Part shown: one piece after another, positions 1 through 6,506 of the stretch
How positions within the stretch are numbered: position 1 is the first letter of the stretch
Layout: each line of letters starts with the position of its first letter
From: 2-01-FULL-41-26 sp964587505
GTDB lineage: Bacteria; Patescibacteriota; Minisyncoccia; 2-02-FULL-40-12; GWA2-44-9
DNA: 13,825 nt
NCBI GenBank assembly: GCA_964587505.1
Contig: CAZPLD010000016.1
Location: forward strand, 1-13,825
Direction of reading: 5' to 3'
Program-made: the position numbers and the translations under genes
The notes under the pieces: model-generated
Told to the model about the DNA's origin: nothing
What the model saw: the letters and a program-made list of their open reading frames with translations, nothing else
Database searches by the model: none

Positions 1-463
1 GAATCGAACCTAAAATAGTGCTAACCGCAAAAACCAGCGTACTCAAAAGCATAATACGCATTAAATTGGCAAGAATTTTGATCTCTGCCGGACCGAATCC
101 GGGTCCGATCAAATGAGCGGCCGGTTTAGCTAAAACAAATACCGCTACCGACAATATCGCCACTCCTGCCACCATCACGTTTAAGAAATTTTGTGCGACG
201 CGCCAAGCCCCCGCCTTGTCCCGCTGGTAATATTCAATAAAAATCGGCACGATCGCCGACGAGGTCGCGCCAAGAATTAAAAGATTAAAAACAAGGTCCG
301 GGATCCGGAATGCGGCATAATACACATCCAGTTCTGTCGAGGCGCCAAACTGTCCGGCCAAAATTCTATCTCGCAATAGACCGGTCAGTTTGCCGACAAC
401 AGTAAAAACCCCCAAAATCATACTTGATTCCAGTAGCGTTTTGGATTGTCGTGTCAGTATCAT
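1..463 (-). CDS. murJ: Lipid II flippase MurJ, N-terminal part (runs off left edge)
   Basis: MurJ is an inner-membrane protein of the MOP exporter superfamily that flips undecaprenyl-linked peptidoglycan precursor (lipid II) to the outer face of the membrane. The first 154 codons are present. The conserved N-terminal signature is visible: GLLRDRILAGQFGAS at about residues 28-42, then LDVYYAAFRIPDL, then the small-residue-rich second helix LLILGATSSAIVPIF, matching the family pattern (RD..la..fGa, D.f..Af.iP, a.iPvf). Hydrophobic helices follow around residues 91-110 and 133-152. The ATG at 463 overlaps the TGA stop of the upstream DUF4012 gene as ATGA, so the two genes are probably cotranscribed and translationally coupled. 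The C-terminal two thirds or more lies outside the window. The family assignment is firm; the only realistic alternative is another MOP-family flippase. Confidence 0.93.
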   Translation of the reverse strand, partial: MILTRQSKTLLESSMILGVFTVVGKLTGLLRDRILAGQFGASTELDVYYAAFRIPDLVFNLLILGATSSAIVPIFIEYYQRDKAGAWRVAQNFLNVMVAGVAILSVAVFVLAKPAAHLIGPGFGPAEIKILANLMRIMLLSTLVFAVSTILGSI

Positions 464-2946
464 CTCGGACTAATTATCATATCCTTATCCAGCCGTCCAT
501 CGTAGTAGGGCTTTCCGTCCATGTAAAATTTAAAATCACTAATATCCAAGCCGGGTTGTTTTTGGACGTAGAACTGATAATTTCCGGCAAATAACGGAAC
601 GGAATATTCCAAATTTACGGTCTTTGTCTCACCCGGACTAATTATCATCCAGAATCCGTATTCGGTCTTGCCGGCTTCTTTGTAGATTGTCACGCCGGTT
701 TCTTTGTCGGTATAGCTTTCCTCTTCAAATTTAGCTAGATCATCATCTCTTTTAAATCCGGACTTGTCATAATCTAGCAACGGCTTAAAGTCCGGCCTTG
801 AATTTCCTGTCAGGCCGACAAATTCAGCGTTATCCGGAACCAAGACTCTGACATAGGTCGGGCTTTGTTTGTTATAGAATCCGTATTTATTAGTCCCTCC
901 TGTGTGCATGCGGGTTATTGAAACCTTGTGCCTCACATTCCCGTTTTCGGTTGTAGTCTGAACTTTCACGGATGAGTCCATGACCATATCTGTTTTGGAA
1001 CCTTTCACGTTACTGAAAGTAACCATAAGATAATCCGAATCGGTATTTTTAACTTGGCCGGAAAATCCTTTGTCCACCGAGAAACTCTCGAGATTCAGGT
1101 CCCTGAAATACATCAAAATATCCTTTTGTTCCATGCTAGATACCAGTAAATTAAATATATCCAGCCACTTGTCCGAGTCGGCCGAATATAACTTCTGCAG
1201 CATCTTGGGAGCAAAATCTACGATTATCTGCTTGGGCTGTTTGCGGTCCCCTTTATACTCGACCTCTTCTTGGAGAGTATAAAATAAATTATTTGAGTCC
1301 AAAGTCAGGTCATATTTGAACATTTCTACCGGGCCGACAATACCTAATATTTCAGCCACGATCTGCGGATTGAAAGTAACCACTCCGTCAATTTCATAAC
1401 CAGCTTCTTTTTTGAAAAAGGTCGTTATTTTTCTAGCCGAGGCGGGAAAGTCAACAAACCAATTTGCGTCTCGCATCCCCCAGTTCGGCGTGATGTGCTG
1501 GAGCTGGATTGGCGGAATAATAAGTTCCTCGAGCTGGCCGTCCAGATTATAAACATCGTCAACTTTGAAATCCAGAAGTTTTCCGTCCTTGAATGTAACC
1601 ACCCCGTAAGTTCCCGGGAAACCGCCAGTGGGCCTTAACTCCGAAGGGTTCTGGAATAATATCAAATATTTTTTCGTTCCCTTTGTTCCGATAAAATCCT
1701 CGAGAAATTTGGAATAGTCCACCGAGTCATTGGTAAGCTTTTCAAAAAGAGGAAGTTTTGATTTAAATTCTTCAAAGCTCGCCTGTTTATCTTCGGGGAT
1801 ACTTGAGTCGTCCACATCAGCAAGAAGCTGTTTAGCCTTGCTTAAATTTTTCTTTGAAAGCGTCAGGGCCTTTTTAAGAGAAGAGGATATTTCTCCTATT
1901 GATACGTCGCTTCCGGCAGCCGGTTCAAATGGATTCAAAATTAAGTTGGTTTTAGCCAATTCGCCCATGGCATCAGACATGGCTTGTCCGGCATCAGCTA
2001 TCAGCTTACCGGCTTCAACCAGATTTTTTGCCGACTTTAATTTACCTGCCCCGGGCAGATCGGAAAGCAAAGAACTGATTCCGGCTCCCATAAAATTCAG
2101 GTCGTCCCCCGCTTTGGAAAATTCTTTATAGGCCTGGGCAAAGTTATCCGAAGCAGAAACAAAATCCATATTTTTGATGCTCTCTTCGGCATTCTCAAGA
2201 CTTGCCACAGCTGAATTGCTTTCTATTATCAGCTGATTTTTAACGTTTATTCCGTAATGGCCAAAAAATATTAGCGAGGTTAATCCAAAACCCGCCGCCA
2301 AAAACCAGATCCGGTTCAGTTTGGGTATTTTTATCTTTGAAGTTTTAGAAAAGTCCTTTACCCACATATCCAGTTCATCTGATGCTTGCGCCTCTTGCGG
2401 AGTTTTCAAAGTAAGAAGTCCAAGGTTAAAAGCGTCTATTTTTTTGGGCTCACCGATAAAGTTATCGTCGACAGAAGGAGCTACTTTTTTATTGATTTGC
2501 CTCAATACAGCTTCATAGTCCTCTTCAGACTCTTCTTTTTGGAATTTAGAATTTGGAATTTCATTGGAAATTGAAAATTGGAAATTGGTCATTCCCGATT
2601 TTTGTTTTGCAAAAATCGGGTGATATCTCGGTTTGGAGTATTTTTCTCCGTGAAATTCAACTCCGATGGATGCCAACTCAATCTTTGGGTCCGACTCGTT
2701 ATTTAAAAAGTTTTCAAATTCTTCAATCGGAGATTTTTCTTTTTTATTATTCACTGCGGTCTTTTTTCTGAAAACCGGGTTTTTAACGACCGATATCAGT
2801 CCCCTGTTTTTACTTACCCTAAATCTTCTCCCCAGATTAAGGATTGTTTGAAGATTGGAAATTTTTGAAACATCAATGTTCCCCGAATCATTTACCGGCT
2901 TGATATCAAACATTGCGGTCACTACTTTGTGTTTTCCTTTGATCAT
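460..2946 (-). CDS. DUF4012 membrane-anchored surface protein
   Basis: This large protein (828 aa from the ATG at 2946) has a DUF4012 domain, a family of unknown function common in Gram-positive and Patescibacteria surface loci. It has a hydrophilic, probably cytoplasmic N-terminal part of about 210 residues. One membrane helix follows (IWFLAAGFGLTSLIFFG, about 213-230), then an extracytoplasmic helical region (about 240-420) and the conserved core, recognisable by LFQNPSELRPTGGFPGTYG near residue 430, with FKVDDVYNLDGQL and NWGMRDANWFVDFP after it. The C-terminus looks like a beta-rich domain. The frame stays open back to a TTG at 2961, but that codon lies in a terminator hairpin, so I chose ATG 2946. 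ATG 2913 and GTG 2922 (AAAGGA about 12 nt upstream) are alternatives. Residues about 109-136 are encoded by repeat-like DNA (2540-2620). It is ATGA-coupled to murJ, suggesting an envelope role; the function itself is unknown. Confidence 0.85.
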   Translation of the reverse strand: MIKGKHKVVTAMFDIKPVNDSGNIDVSKISNLQTILNLGRRFRVSKNRGLISVVKNPVFRKKTAVNNKKEKSPIEEFENFLNNESDPKIELASIGVEFHGEKYSKPRYHPIFAKQKSGMTNFQFSISNEIPNSKFQKEESEEDYEAVLRQINKKVAPSVDDNFIGEPKKIDAFNLGLLTLKTPQEAQASDELDMWVKDFSKTSKIKIPKLNRIWFLAAGFGLTSLIFFGHYGINVKNQLIIESNSAVASLENAEESIKNMDFVSASDNFAQAYKEFSKAGDDLNFMGAGISSLLSDLPGAGKLKSAKNLVEAGKLIADAGQAMSDAMGELAKTNLILNPFEPAAGSDVSIGEISSSLKKALTLSKKNLSKAKQLLADVDDSSIPEDKQASFEEFKSKLPLFEKLTNDSVDYSKFLEDFIGTKGTKKYLILFQNPSELRPTGGFPGTYGVVTFKDGKLLDFKVDDVYNLDGQLEELIIPPIQLQHITPNWGMRDANWFVDFPASARKITTFFKKEAGYEIDGVVTFNPQIVAEILGIVGPVEMFKYDLTLDSNNLFYTLQEEVEYKGDRKQPKQIIVDFAPKMLQKLYSADSDKWLDIFNLLVSSMEQKDILMYFRDLNLESFSVDKGFSGQVKNTDSDYLMVTFSNVKGSKTDMVMDSSVKVQTTTENGNVRHKVSITRMHTGGTNKYGFYNKQSPTYVRVLVPDNAEFVGLTGNSRPDFKPLLDYDKSGFKRDDDLAKFEEESYTDKETGVTIYKEAGKTEYGFWMIISPGETKTVNLEYSVPLFAGNYQFYVQKQPGLDISDFKFYMDGKPYYDGRLDKDMIISPR
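2540..2620. repeat. Palindrome plus AT-rich tandem-like repeat inside the DUF4012 reading frame
   Basis: Positions 2594-2620 form a perfect hairpin with 11-bp arms (CCCGATTTTTG / CAAAAATCGGG) and a 5-nt loop. Directly beside it, 2540-2588 is built of repeated units of the type GGAATTT, GGAAATT and GAAAATT. Both resemble intergenic repeat DNA but are translated in frame within the hydrophilic N-terminal linker of the DUF4012 protein (residues rich in N, F, Q, S, K). No frame disruption is visible. Confidence 0.7.
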
Positions 2947-2947
2947 G

Positions 2948-3001
2948 AAATAAAAAAACAAAATGCCATCCGAGACAATTGACTGTGCCCGGATGGCATT
3001 T
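2948..3001 (-). terminator. Strong intrinsic terminator ending directly before the DUF4012 start codon
   Basis: Perfect 12-bp arms (AAATGCCATCCG at 2961-2972 and CGGATGGCATTT at 2990-3001) enclose a 17-nt loop. On the minus strand the stem is followed by TTTTGTTTTTTTATTT (to 2948). This is the canonical form of a Rho-independent terminator for a minus-strand transcript. The A-rich 5' side of the stem does not give a comparable U-tract on the plus strand. The U-tract ends 1 nt before the ATG at 2946, so it either ends the upstream RNA or acts as an attenuator of the DUF4012-murJ genes. Confidence 0.88.
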
Positions 3002-3416
3002 ATCTCCGGGTTCTCTGCACTCTAGGAACCCTCGTTTTTACAAAGAACCATGTTTCCCTCCGCAATCGAAGGAATTGTTCGCGAAGGAAGTAAAAGAGCA
3101 GGTGTCCTGATTTCTTACCCGCCATGGCTTGGTTTAGAAATTAAGGACTCTTAATTTTGTTGCTTCGAAGTGGACAAAATCAAGGGAACTGTCGCCGCTA
3201 ATTCACGACTTGTATTTTTATAGGCGCTGCCTCTGCTGGAAACAGAGGCGCCGGTAAAGAGGTTCCGAGTTTGGACCCCGGAACAACTTGAGAGTTTCGT
3301 TGGCTTGTCGAATAGTTTTTGAGTTATTTTTCGGTCATGAGTAAGCAAACAAAAGTTCCATTCAGTGCAGAAAATTTAAAAGTGCGTAAATTAAGAAAAA
3401 CTTCAACTTGCTGTCT
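2960..3416 (-). ncRNA. Unidentified structured RNA, about 360-460 nt
   Basis: No convincing protein is encoded here. The minus strand has a promoter-like sequence (3423-3451), a chain of strong hairpins and a textbook terminator. Hairpins, in plus coordinates: 3262-3284 (GTTCCG/CGGAAC), 3223-3252 (CCTCTG/CAGAGG extended by GGCG/CGCC), 3155-3179 (TTTTGT/ACAAAA), 3139-3156 (AATTAAG/CTTAATT, sharing two bases with the previous one), and 3008-3031 (GGGTTC/GAACCC). The 12-nt loop of the last contains AGTGCAGA, exactly complementary to TCTGCACT at 3371-3364 near the 5' end, so a long-range pseudoknot is possible. The size is that of a tmRNA, but I find no tRNA-like ends, no T-arm and no CCA, and no tag ORF ending in a typical AA. 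It also does not look like 6S RNA, SRP RNA or RNase P. It could be an independent small RNA or a long leader of the DUF4012 gene. Confidence 0.55.
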
Positions 3417-3422
3417 ATGATA

Positions 3423-3451
3423 ATTATAAATGGCAGAGAGGCAAAGCGCAA
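3423..3451 (-). promoter_or_regulatory. Putative promoter for the unidentified RNA
   Basis: On the minus strand TTGCGC (3451-3446) is followed after 17 nt by a perfect TATAAT (3428-3423), predicting initiation near 3416. The -35 box is weak (TTG only) and lies in one arm of the 16-bp palindrome at 3440-3472. A second, poorer combination (TTGAAG at 3406-3401 with TTTTAA) has a 19-nt spacer. Confidence 0.5.
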
Positions 3452-3472
3452 ACTTCAAGTTTGCGCTTTGCC
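3440..3472. repeat. Perfect 16-bp palindrome
   Basis: GGCAAAGCGCAAACTT and its exact reverse complement are separated by a single base, so a cruciform or RNA hairpin of about 14 bp is possible. No T-run follows on either strand, so it is not a standard intrinsic terminator. It lies between the glycosyltransferase remnant and the unidentified RNA and overlaps the putative -35 box of the latter. Confidence 0.75.
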
Positions 3473-3565
3473 GAACGAACCATTTATACAAAGCCTTACG
3501 AAGTATAGCTAGAGTTAATTTTACTACTCTAATTATTAATAAACTTTGATAAAGTATAATGGGTT

Positions 3566-3712
3566 TTAGACGCTATTAAATATTTCAAGGGTTTCCCGGA
3601 CACATTTATCCCAAGTGAAGTGTTGAGCTTTTTCAAACTCCCGCTTAGCCAGCAGTTCCCTTAATCCAGAGCCGACAAGAATATTTTTGACCGCCATTGA
3701 GATATCCACAGC
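3566..3712 (-). pseudogene. C-terminal remnant of a second glycosyltransferase
   Basis: The minus strand holds a short frame whose translation from ATG 3697 is 43 residues. It ends in HFTWDKCVRETLEIFNSV, the usual last helix of GT4-type glycosyltransferases (F.W......ETL..Y). The preceding residues AVDISMAVKNILVGSGLRELLAKRE match the penultimate region (IA.AI..LL.D..LRE.L...) of the same families. Nothing upstream codes for the rest: the frame is closed by a TAA that overlaps the last codons of the intact GT4 gene in another frame. That gene already has its own equivalent C-terminal helix, so this is not its displaced tail. The simplest reading is a deletion remnant of a tandem glycosyltransferase gene. 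Expression as a 43-aa peptide is possible but there is no clear ribosome-binding site. Confidence 0.72.
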
Positions 3713-3713
3713 C

Positions 3714-4802
3714 CTATTTTATTTCTGTTTCTTTTACTAATTTAAGAATTTTTTCTTTGAAAACTTCTATATCAAATTCATACGCTTGCTGCCGGCAATC
3801 TGCCGGCTTGAAATCCACATCATGAAATTTGTCTATGGCTGTCTGGAGCGACTCGACATTTTGTTCGTCAAAAAATATTCCTGTTTTGTTTTCGACGACG
3901 GTTTCCATCGTCCCACCGGCACGGTAAGCAATAACCGGCCTGCCCGAAGCCATAGATTCCAACGGAACAACGCCAAAATCTTCTTCCTGCGGGAAAATGC
4001 ACGCTTGTGCATTAGAATAAAGCATCGCAAGTTGTTCATCGGAAACCAAGCCCAGAAATTCAATGTTTTTATTGGCAATCTTCTTTAGTTTATTCAGCTC
4101 CGGACCAGTCCCCGCAATTTTGAGCGGTAATCCGTTTTCGTTAAAAGATTTTACAGCAAGGTCAAATCGTTTATATGAAACGAGCCGGCCAGCCATAAAA
4201 AAATAATTCCCGATTTGTTTGGAAACATAAAATTTAGCCATATTGACTGGCGGATAAACAACTTGCGAAGACCTAGAATAATATTTTCTGACCCGGTTCT
4301 CTATAAAATTGGAGATTGACCAAAAATCGTCAACCCTTAAAGAAGCTTCCTTGTCCCAAATCCTCAAATAAGTTATAAACGGGGGAAGAAATTTCTTTAG
4401 CAACGCAGGATAGCCAAACTCCTCAACAAATTTCTGACTGTTATCCCACAAAAATCTGGGCGGAGTCAGACAGTAACAAATATGCTTAGTGTGTGGTTTT
4501 GTAATGATACCTTTCGCAAAAGAGGCTGAAACAGAAATAACAAGGTCGAAGTCAGAAAAGTCAAACTGCTCTACTGCCAGAGGCATTAAAAGCGGAAAAA
4601 CCCTGTGATGCTTTTTGGTAAAAGGCAGATTCTGGAGAAAAGATGTTTTAATAACCTGTCCATCGAATACGCCTCCAGTCGCTTCCCGGTCATATAAGAG
4701 CGTATAGATAGGGGCTCTCGGAAACAAGGCGCACAAAACCTGAAGCATTCTTTCGGCTCCCCCGAATTGATTCAGATATTCGTGGACAAAAGCAATTTTC
4801 AT
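3714..4802 (-). CDS. GT4-family glycosyltransferase
   Basis: This GT-B fold, retaining glycosyltransferase probably adds a sugar (mannose or similar) from a nucleotide donor to a lipid-linked or surface glycan. From ATG 4802 it is 362 aa and starts MKIAFVHEYL with GGAERML at residues 14-20, the usual acceptor-domain N-terminus. The donor-side motif EEDFGVVPLESMASGRPVIAY..GG..ETV (about residues 271-300) carries the E-x7-E pair. The frame stays open to ATG 4877, which overlaps the previous stop as TAATG and would add 25 residues (MNPVRG...TSNG). Those residues are entirely encoded by a palindromic repeat, and the family start aligns to ATG 4802. A 17-bp palindrome near the C-terminus (3791-3807) encodes PADCRQ. 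It directly follows a polyprenyl-phosphate sugar transferase, as expected of a surface polysaccharide or glycoprotein-glycan operon. The exact sugar cannot be told. Confidence 0.88.
   Translation of the reverse strand: MKIAFVHEYLNQFGGAERMLQVLCALFPRAPIYTLLYDREATGGVFDGQVIKTSFLQNLPFTKKHHRVFPLLMPLAVEQFDFSDFDLVISVSASFAKGIITKPHTKHICYCLTPPRFLWDNSQKFVEEFGYPALLKKFLPPFITYLRIWDKEASLRVDDFWSISNFIENRVRKYYSRSSQVVYPPVNMAKFYVSKQIGNYFFMAGRLVSYKRFDLAVKSFNENGLPLKIAGTGPELNKLKKIANKNIEFLGLVSDEQLAMLYSNAQACIFPQEEDFGVVPLESMASGRPVIAYRAGGTMETVVENKTGIFFDEQNVESLQTAIDKFHDVDFKPADCRQQAYEFDIEVFKEKILKLVKETEIK
3791..3807. repeat. Short palindrome inside the GT4 gene
   Basis: GCCGGCA and TGCCGGC are separated by ATC. It lies in frame in a loop before the last helix of the GT4 protein and looks like the short GC-rich palindromes found between genes elsewhere in the window (for example 12840-12853). 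Confidence 0.55.
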
Positions 4803-4873
4803 CCCGTTAGAGGTAGCCCCGCCAAGGTCCTTCGGACTCGCGACTTTGTCGCGAGCGAGACCTCTAACGGGAT
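4801..4873. repeat. 73-bp palindromic element at the start of the GT4 gene
   Basis: Outer arms ATCCCGTTAGAGGT (4801-4814) and ACCTCTAACGGGAT (4860-4873) are perfect 14-bp inverted repeats. Between them is a nested perfect hairpin CTCGCGAC-TTT-GTCGCGAG (4837-4855) and a smaller GGTCC/GGACT hairpin. It fills exactly the space between the stop of the sugar transferase gene and the family-conserved start of the GT4 gene, and it has no stop codon in the GT4 frame. From memory (not verified here), N-termini of the form MNPVR...TSNG recur in predicted Patescibacteria proteins, which fits a dispersed palindromic element. Confidence 0.8.
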
Positions 4874-4876
4874 TCA

Positions 4877-6262
4877 TTATGCGGCCGACCTGTCTGTAAA
4901 TACTTTAACCAAAGTTTTAATAATAATTTTAAAATCTAACCAAAGAGACCAGTTCTCAATATAAAAAGTGTCCAGTGCCACCTCCTGGTCAAATGGCAAA
5001 TCCGATGACCCGGAAACCTGGGCTAAGCCGGTAGCTCCGGCTTTTATGGCAAGGACTCTTTTGTGATTCTTCTCATATCTTTTTATCTCATCGGGTTGAT
5101 GAGGCCGAGGACCGACTAAACTCATGTCGCCTTTTAGAACATTCCAAAATTGGGGTATCTCATCTAACCTGTACTTTCTGATGAAACGTCCTATTCCCGT
5201 AATCCTCGGGTCGTTTTTTATCTTAAAAAGAGGACCGTCCTGTCTTTCGTTGAAAACTTTAAGATAGGGCTTTAACTCCTCGGCATTTTTTATCATTCCT
5301 CTGAATTTTAGAAGATCAAATTCTTTATTCTTGCTAACCCGTTTTAGCCGCGCGAAAACCGGGCCTTCTGTTTCCCATTTTATAGCAAAAGCAATTATAC
5401 CCATAAGTGGAGAAAACAGTACCAAGCCTAAAGCTCCGGAGAATACATCCAGAACTCTCTTAATGACCTTGCCCCATCCGTCAAGAGCGGTTCTTTTTAA
5501 CTCTATCAGGGGCATTCCATTGATTACATCAACTTCGTAATTAGTGGTCATGGTCTGGCTCAAATTCGGAACAAATTTAAAAACAAGGTGGTTCTCGTTA
5601 CAAAAATCAATAAGCTCTACTATTTTATCAGCCGGATAATCATGGTTCGCCAAAATAATCTCGTCCACCCCAAAGCTTGCGACTAAGGGTTTAATTTCTC
5701 CAACTTCAAGTTTGAAAAGATGTTTTACTATCCTGTAACCGGAAGATGGATTTTTGGTTATCTCATCTATAATATTTGTGGCGACTTGGTCATTTCCAAC
5801 AACCATTATCTTGTGAATACCAAAATCATATTTAGACACAAAAAACACTTGGAGATATCTAACCAACATCCGCCCTAAAAATACGAACAGGATCGCGAAA
5901 AACCAGCCTCCTAAAACAAGAAATCTTGAATTGAAAAGTTCCTGCCTCAAGAAAATATAAACGATAATGGCCATCACCGCCGCAGAAGATGCTACAAGCA
6001 CCTTAGAAAACTCTTCCGCTATGCCCATCCTTACTTTCATGGAATAGAGTCCGGAAATTGCATAAGAAACAATAAACAAAATCGAAACAAAAACAACCAA
6101 ATAAAGATATTTTATAAGGGGTAGGTTGAATTCAAAAAGCACGGGCCTGAAGGTCCTTAAGATTTCGGTTCTGAATATGTATGTAGTCGCCCCGGCCGCC
6201 AAAAGCATCAGAAAATCCATCGGCAGGCGCAGGACATTGAAGAATAGGTCAGCTTTTTTCAT
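4877..6262 (-). CDS. Polyprenyl-phosphate sugar-1-phosphate transferase (bacterial sugar transferase)
   Basis: This integral membrane enzyme transfers a sugar-1-phosphate from a nucleotide sugar to undecaprenyl phosphate, the first step of surface glycan assembly (WbaP/WcaJ type). It is 461 aa. Hydrophobic helices fill the N-terminal half (about 10-30, 48-70, 88-107, 115-135), followed by a Rossmann-like CoA-binding-type domain (IMVVGNDQVATNIIDE, about 151-166). The C-terminal catalytic domain begins with KRVLDVFSGALGLVLFSPL and carries KFRGM, DPRITGIGRFIRKYRLDEIPQ, GDMSLVGPRP and GATGLAQVSG, all family hallmarks including the Asp-Glu pair. It ends with the usual LDTFYIENWSLWLDFKI helix. It is the first gene of the left envelope block, preceded by a promoter-like sequence and a 170-nt leader containing a repeated structured element. 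Its TAA shares one base with an ATG (TAATG). The substrate sugar is not evident. Confidence 0.92.
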   Translation of the reverse strand: MKKADLFFNVLRLPMDFLMLLAAGATTYIFRTEILRTFRPVLFEFNLPLIKYLYLVVFVSILFIVSYAISGLYSMKVRMGIAEEFSKVLVASSAAVMAIIVYIFLRQELFNSRFLVLGGWFFAILFVFLGRMLVRYLQVFFVSKYDFGIHKIMVVGNDQVATNIIDEITKNPSSGYRIVKHLFKLEVGEIKPLVASFGVDEIILANHDYPADKIVELIDFCNENHLVFKFVPNLSQTMTTNYEVDVINGMPLIELKRTALDGWGKVIKRVLDVFSGALGLVLFSPLMGIIAFAIKWETEGPVFARLKRVSKNKEFDLLKFRGMIKNAEELKPYLKVFNERQDGPLFKIKNDPRITGIGRFIRKYRLDEIPQFWNVLKGDMSLVGPRPHQPDEIKRYEKNHKRVLAIKAGATGLAQVSGSSDLPFDQEVALDTFYIENWSLWLDFKIIIKTLVKVFTDRSAA

Positions 6263-6270
6263 ATTATAAC

Positions 6271-6437
6271 TTTCTCGCCCTCCGCTTAAATACTTAAGCG
6301 GTACGGGCCCTAAAGGGTTTGACCAATATTTTCGTTAAAAGCTCCGGTCCTCCCTCACCATAGATATCTATGGCTCGGTTCGGTCCTCGCTTTTGCCTCA
6401 ATCTTGACCAAACGAGCTACGTTCTAATTACTTAATA
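6271..6437 (-). repeat. Structured leader repeat, copy A
   Basis: This ~165-bp element occurs again at 12828-12987. On the minus strand it begins ATTAGAACGTAGCT and carries GTTTGGTCAA pairing with TTGGTCAAAC (10 bp with two G-U pairs), AAAAGC/GCTTTT, CCATAG-ATAT-CTATGG, and then the hairpin CCGCTTAA-GTAT-TTAAGCGG. It ends GCGGAGGGCGAGA just before AGTTATAATATG, the start of the sugar transferase gene. It lies between a putative promoter and the start codon, so it would form nearly the whole 5' leader. It could be a MITE-like palindromic repeat or a cis-acting RNA. Confidence 0.75.
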
Positions 6438-6445
6438 ACGCCAGA

Positions 6446-6474
6446 AAAATAGCATAAACAGGTCTAAATTTCAA
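6446..6474 (-). promoter_or_regulatory. Putative promoter of the sugar transferase operon
   Basis: TTGAAA (6474-6469), 17-nt spacer, TGC-TATTTT (6451-6446) on the minus strand, with an extended -10 TGn. Initiation would be near 6439, right at the edge of leader repeat copy A. The arrangement is almost the same as in the rnpB promoter (TTGAAA, 17 nt, TGC-TATACT). Confidence 0.6.
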
Positions 6475-6500
6475 TTAAAAATCCCGCTTTCGCAGGGTTC
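6475..6500 (-). terminator. Terminator after rnpB
   Basis: Just past the 3' end of rnpB the minus strand reads CCCTGC-GAAA-GCGGG followed by ATTTTTAATT: a short GC hairpin with a GNRA-type loop and one bulged U, followed by a U-tract. It directly abuts the promoter of the next operon. Confidence 0.65.
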
Positions 6501-6506
6501 TTAATT

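Noticed and set aside
1730..2131. 133-codon plus-strand frame opposite the DUF4012 gene
   Set aside because: It is an antisense shadow of a clearly coding region, with no recognisable domain.
3151..3348. 65-codon open frame on the minus strand inside the RNA region
   Set aside because: It starts at a TTG, has no ribosome-binding site, resembles no family I know, and spans several strong hairpins; a structured RNA explains the region better.
2960..3416. tmRNA (ssrA) assignment for the unidentified RNA
   Set aside because: Size and isolated position fit, but the 5' GGGG..UG..UUCGAC-like segment, the T-arm, CCA end and a tag frame ending in a typical Ala-Ala are not found on either strand.
3337..3420. 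27-codon plus-strand frame starting MSKQTKVPF
   Set aside because: Very short, no ribosome-binding site or promoter, and it overlaps the 5' part of the minus-strand RNA; likely chance.
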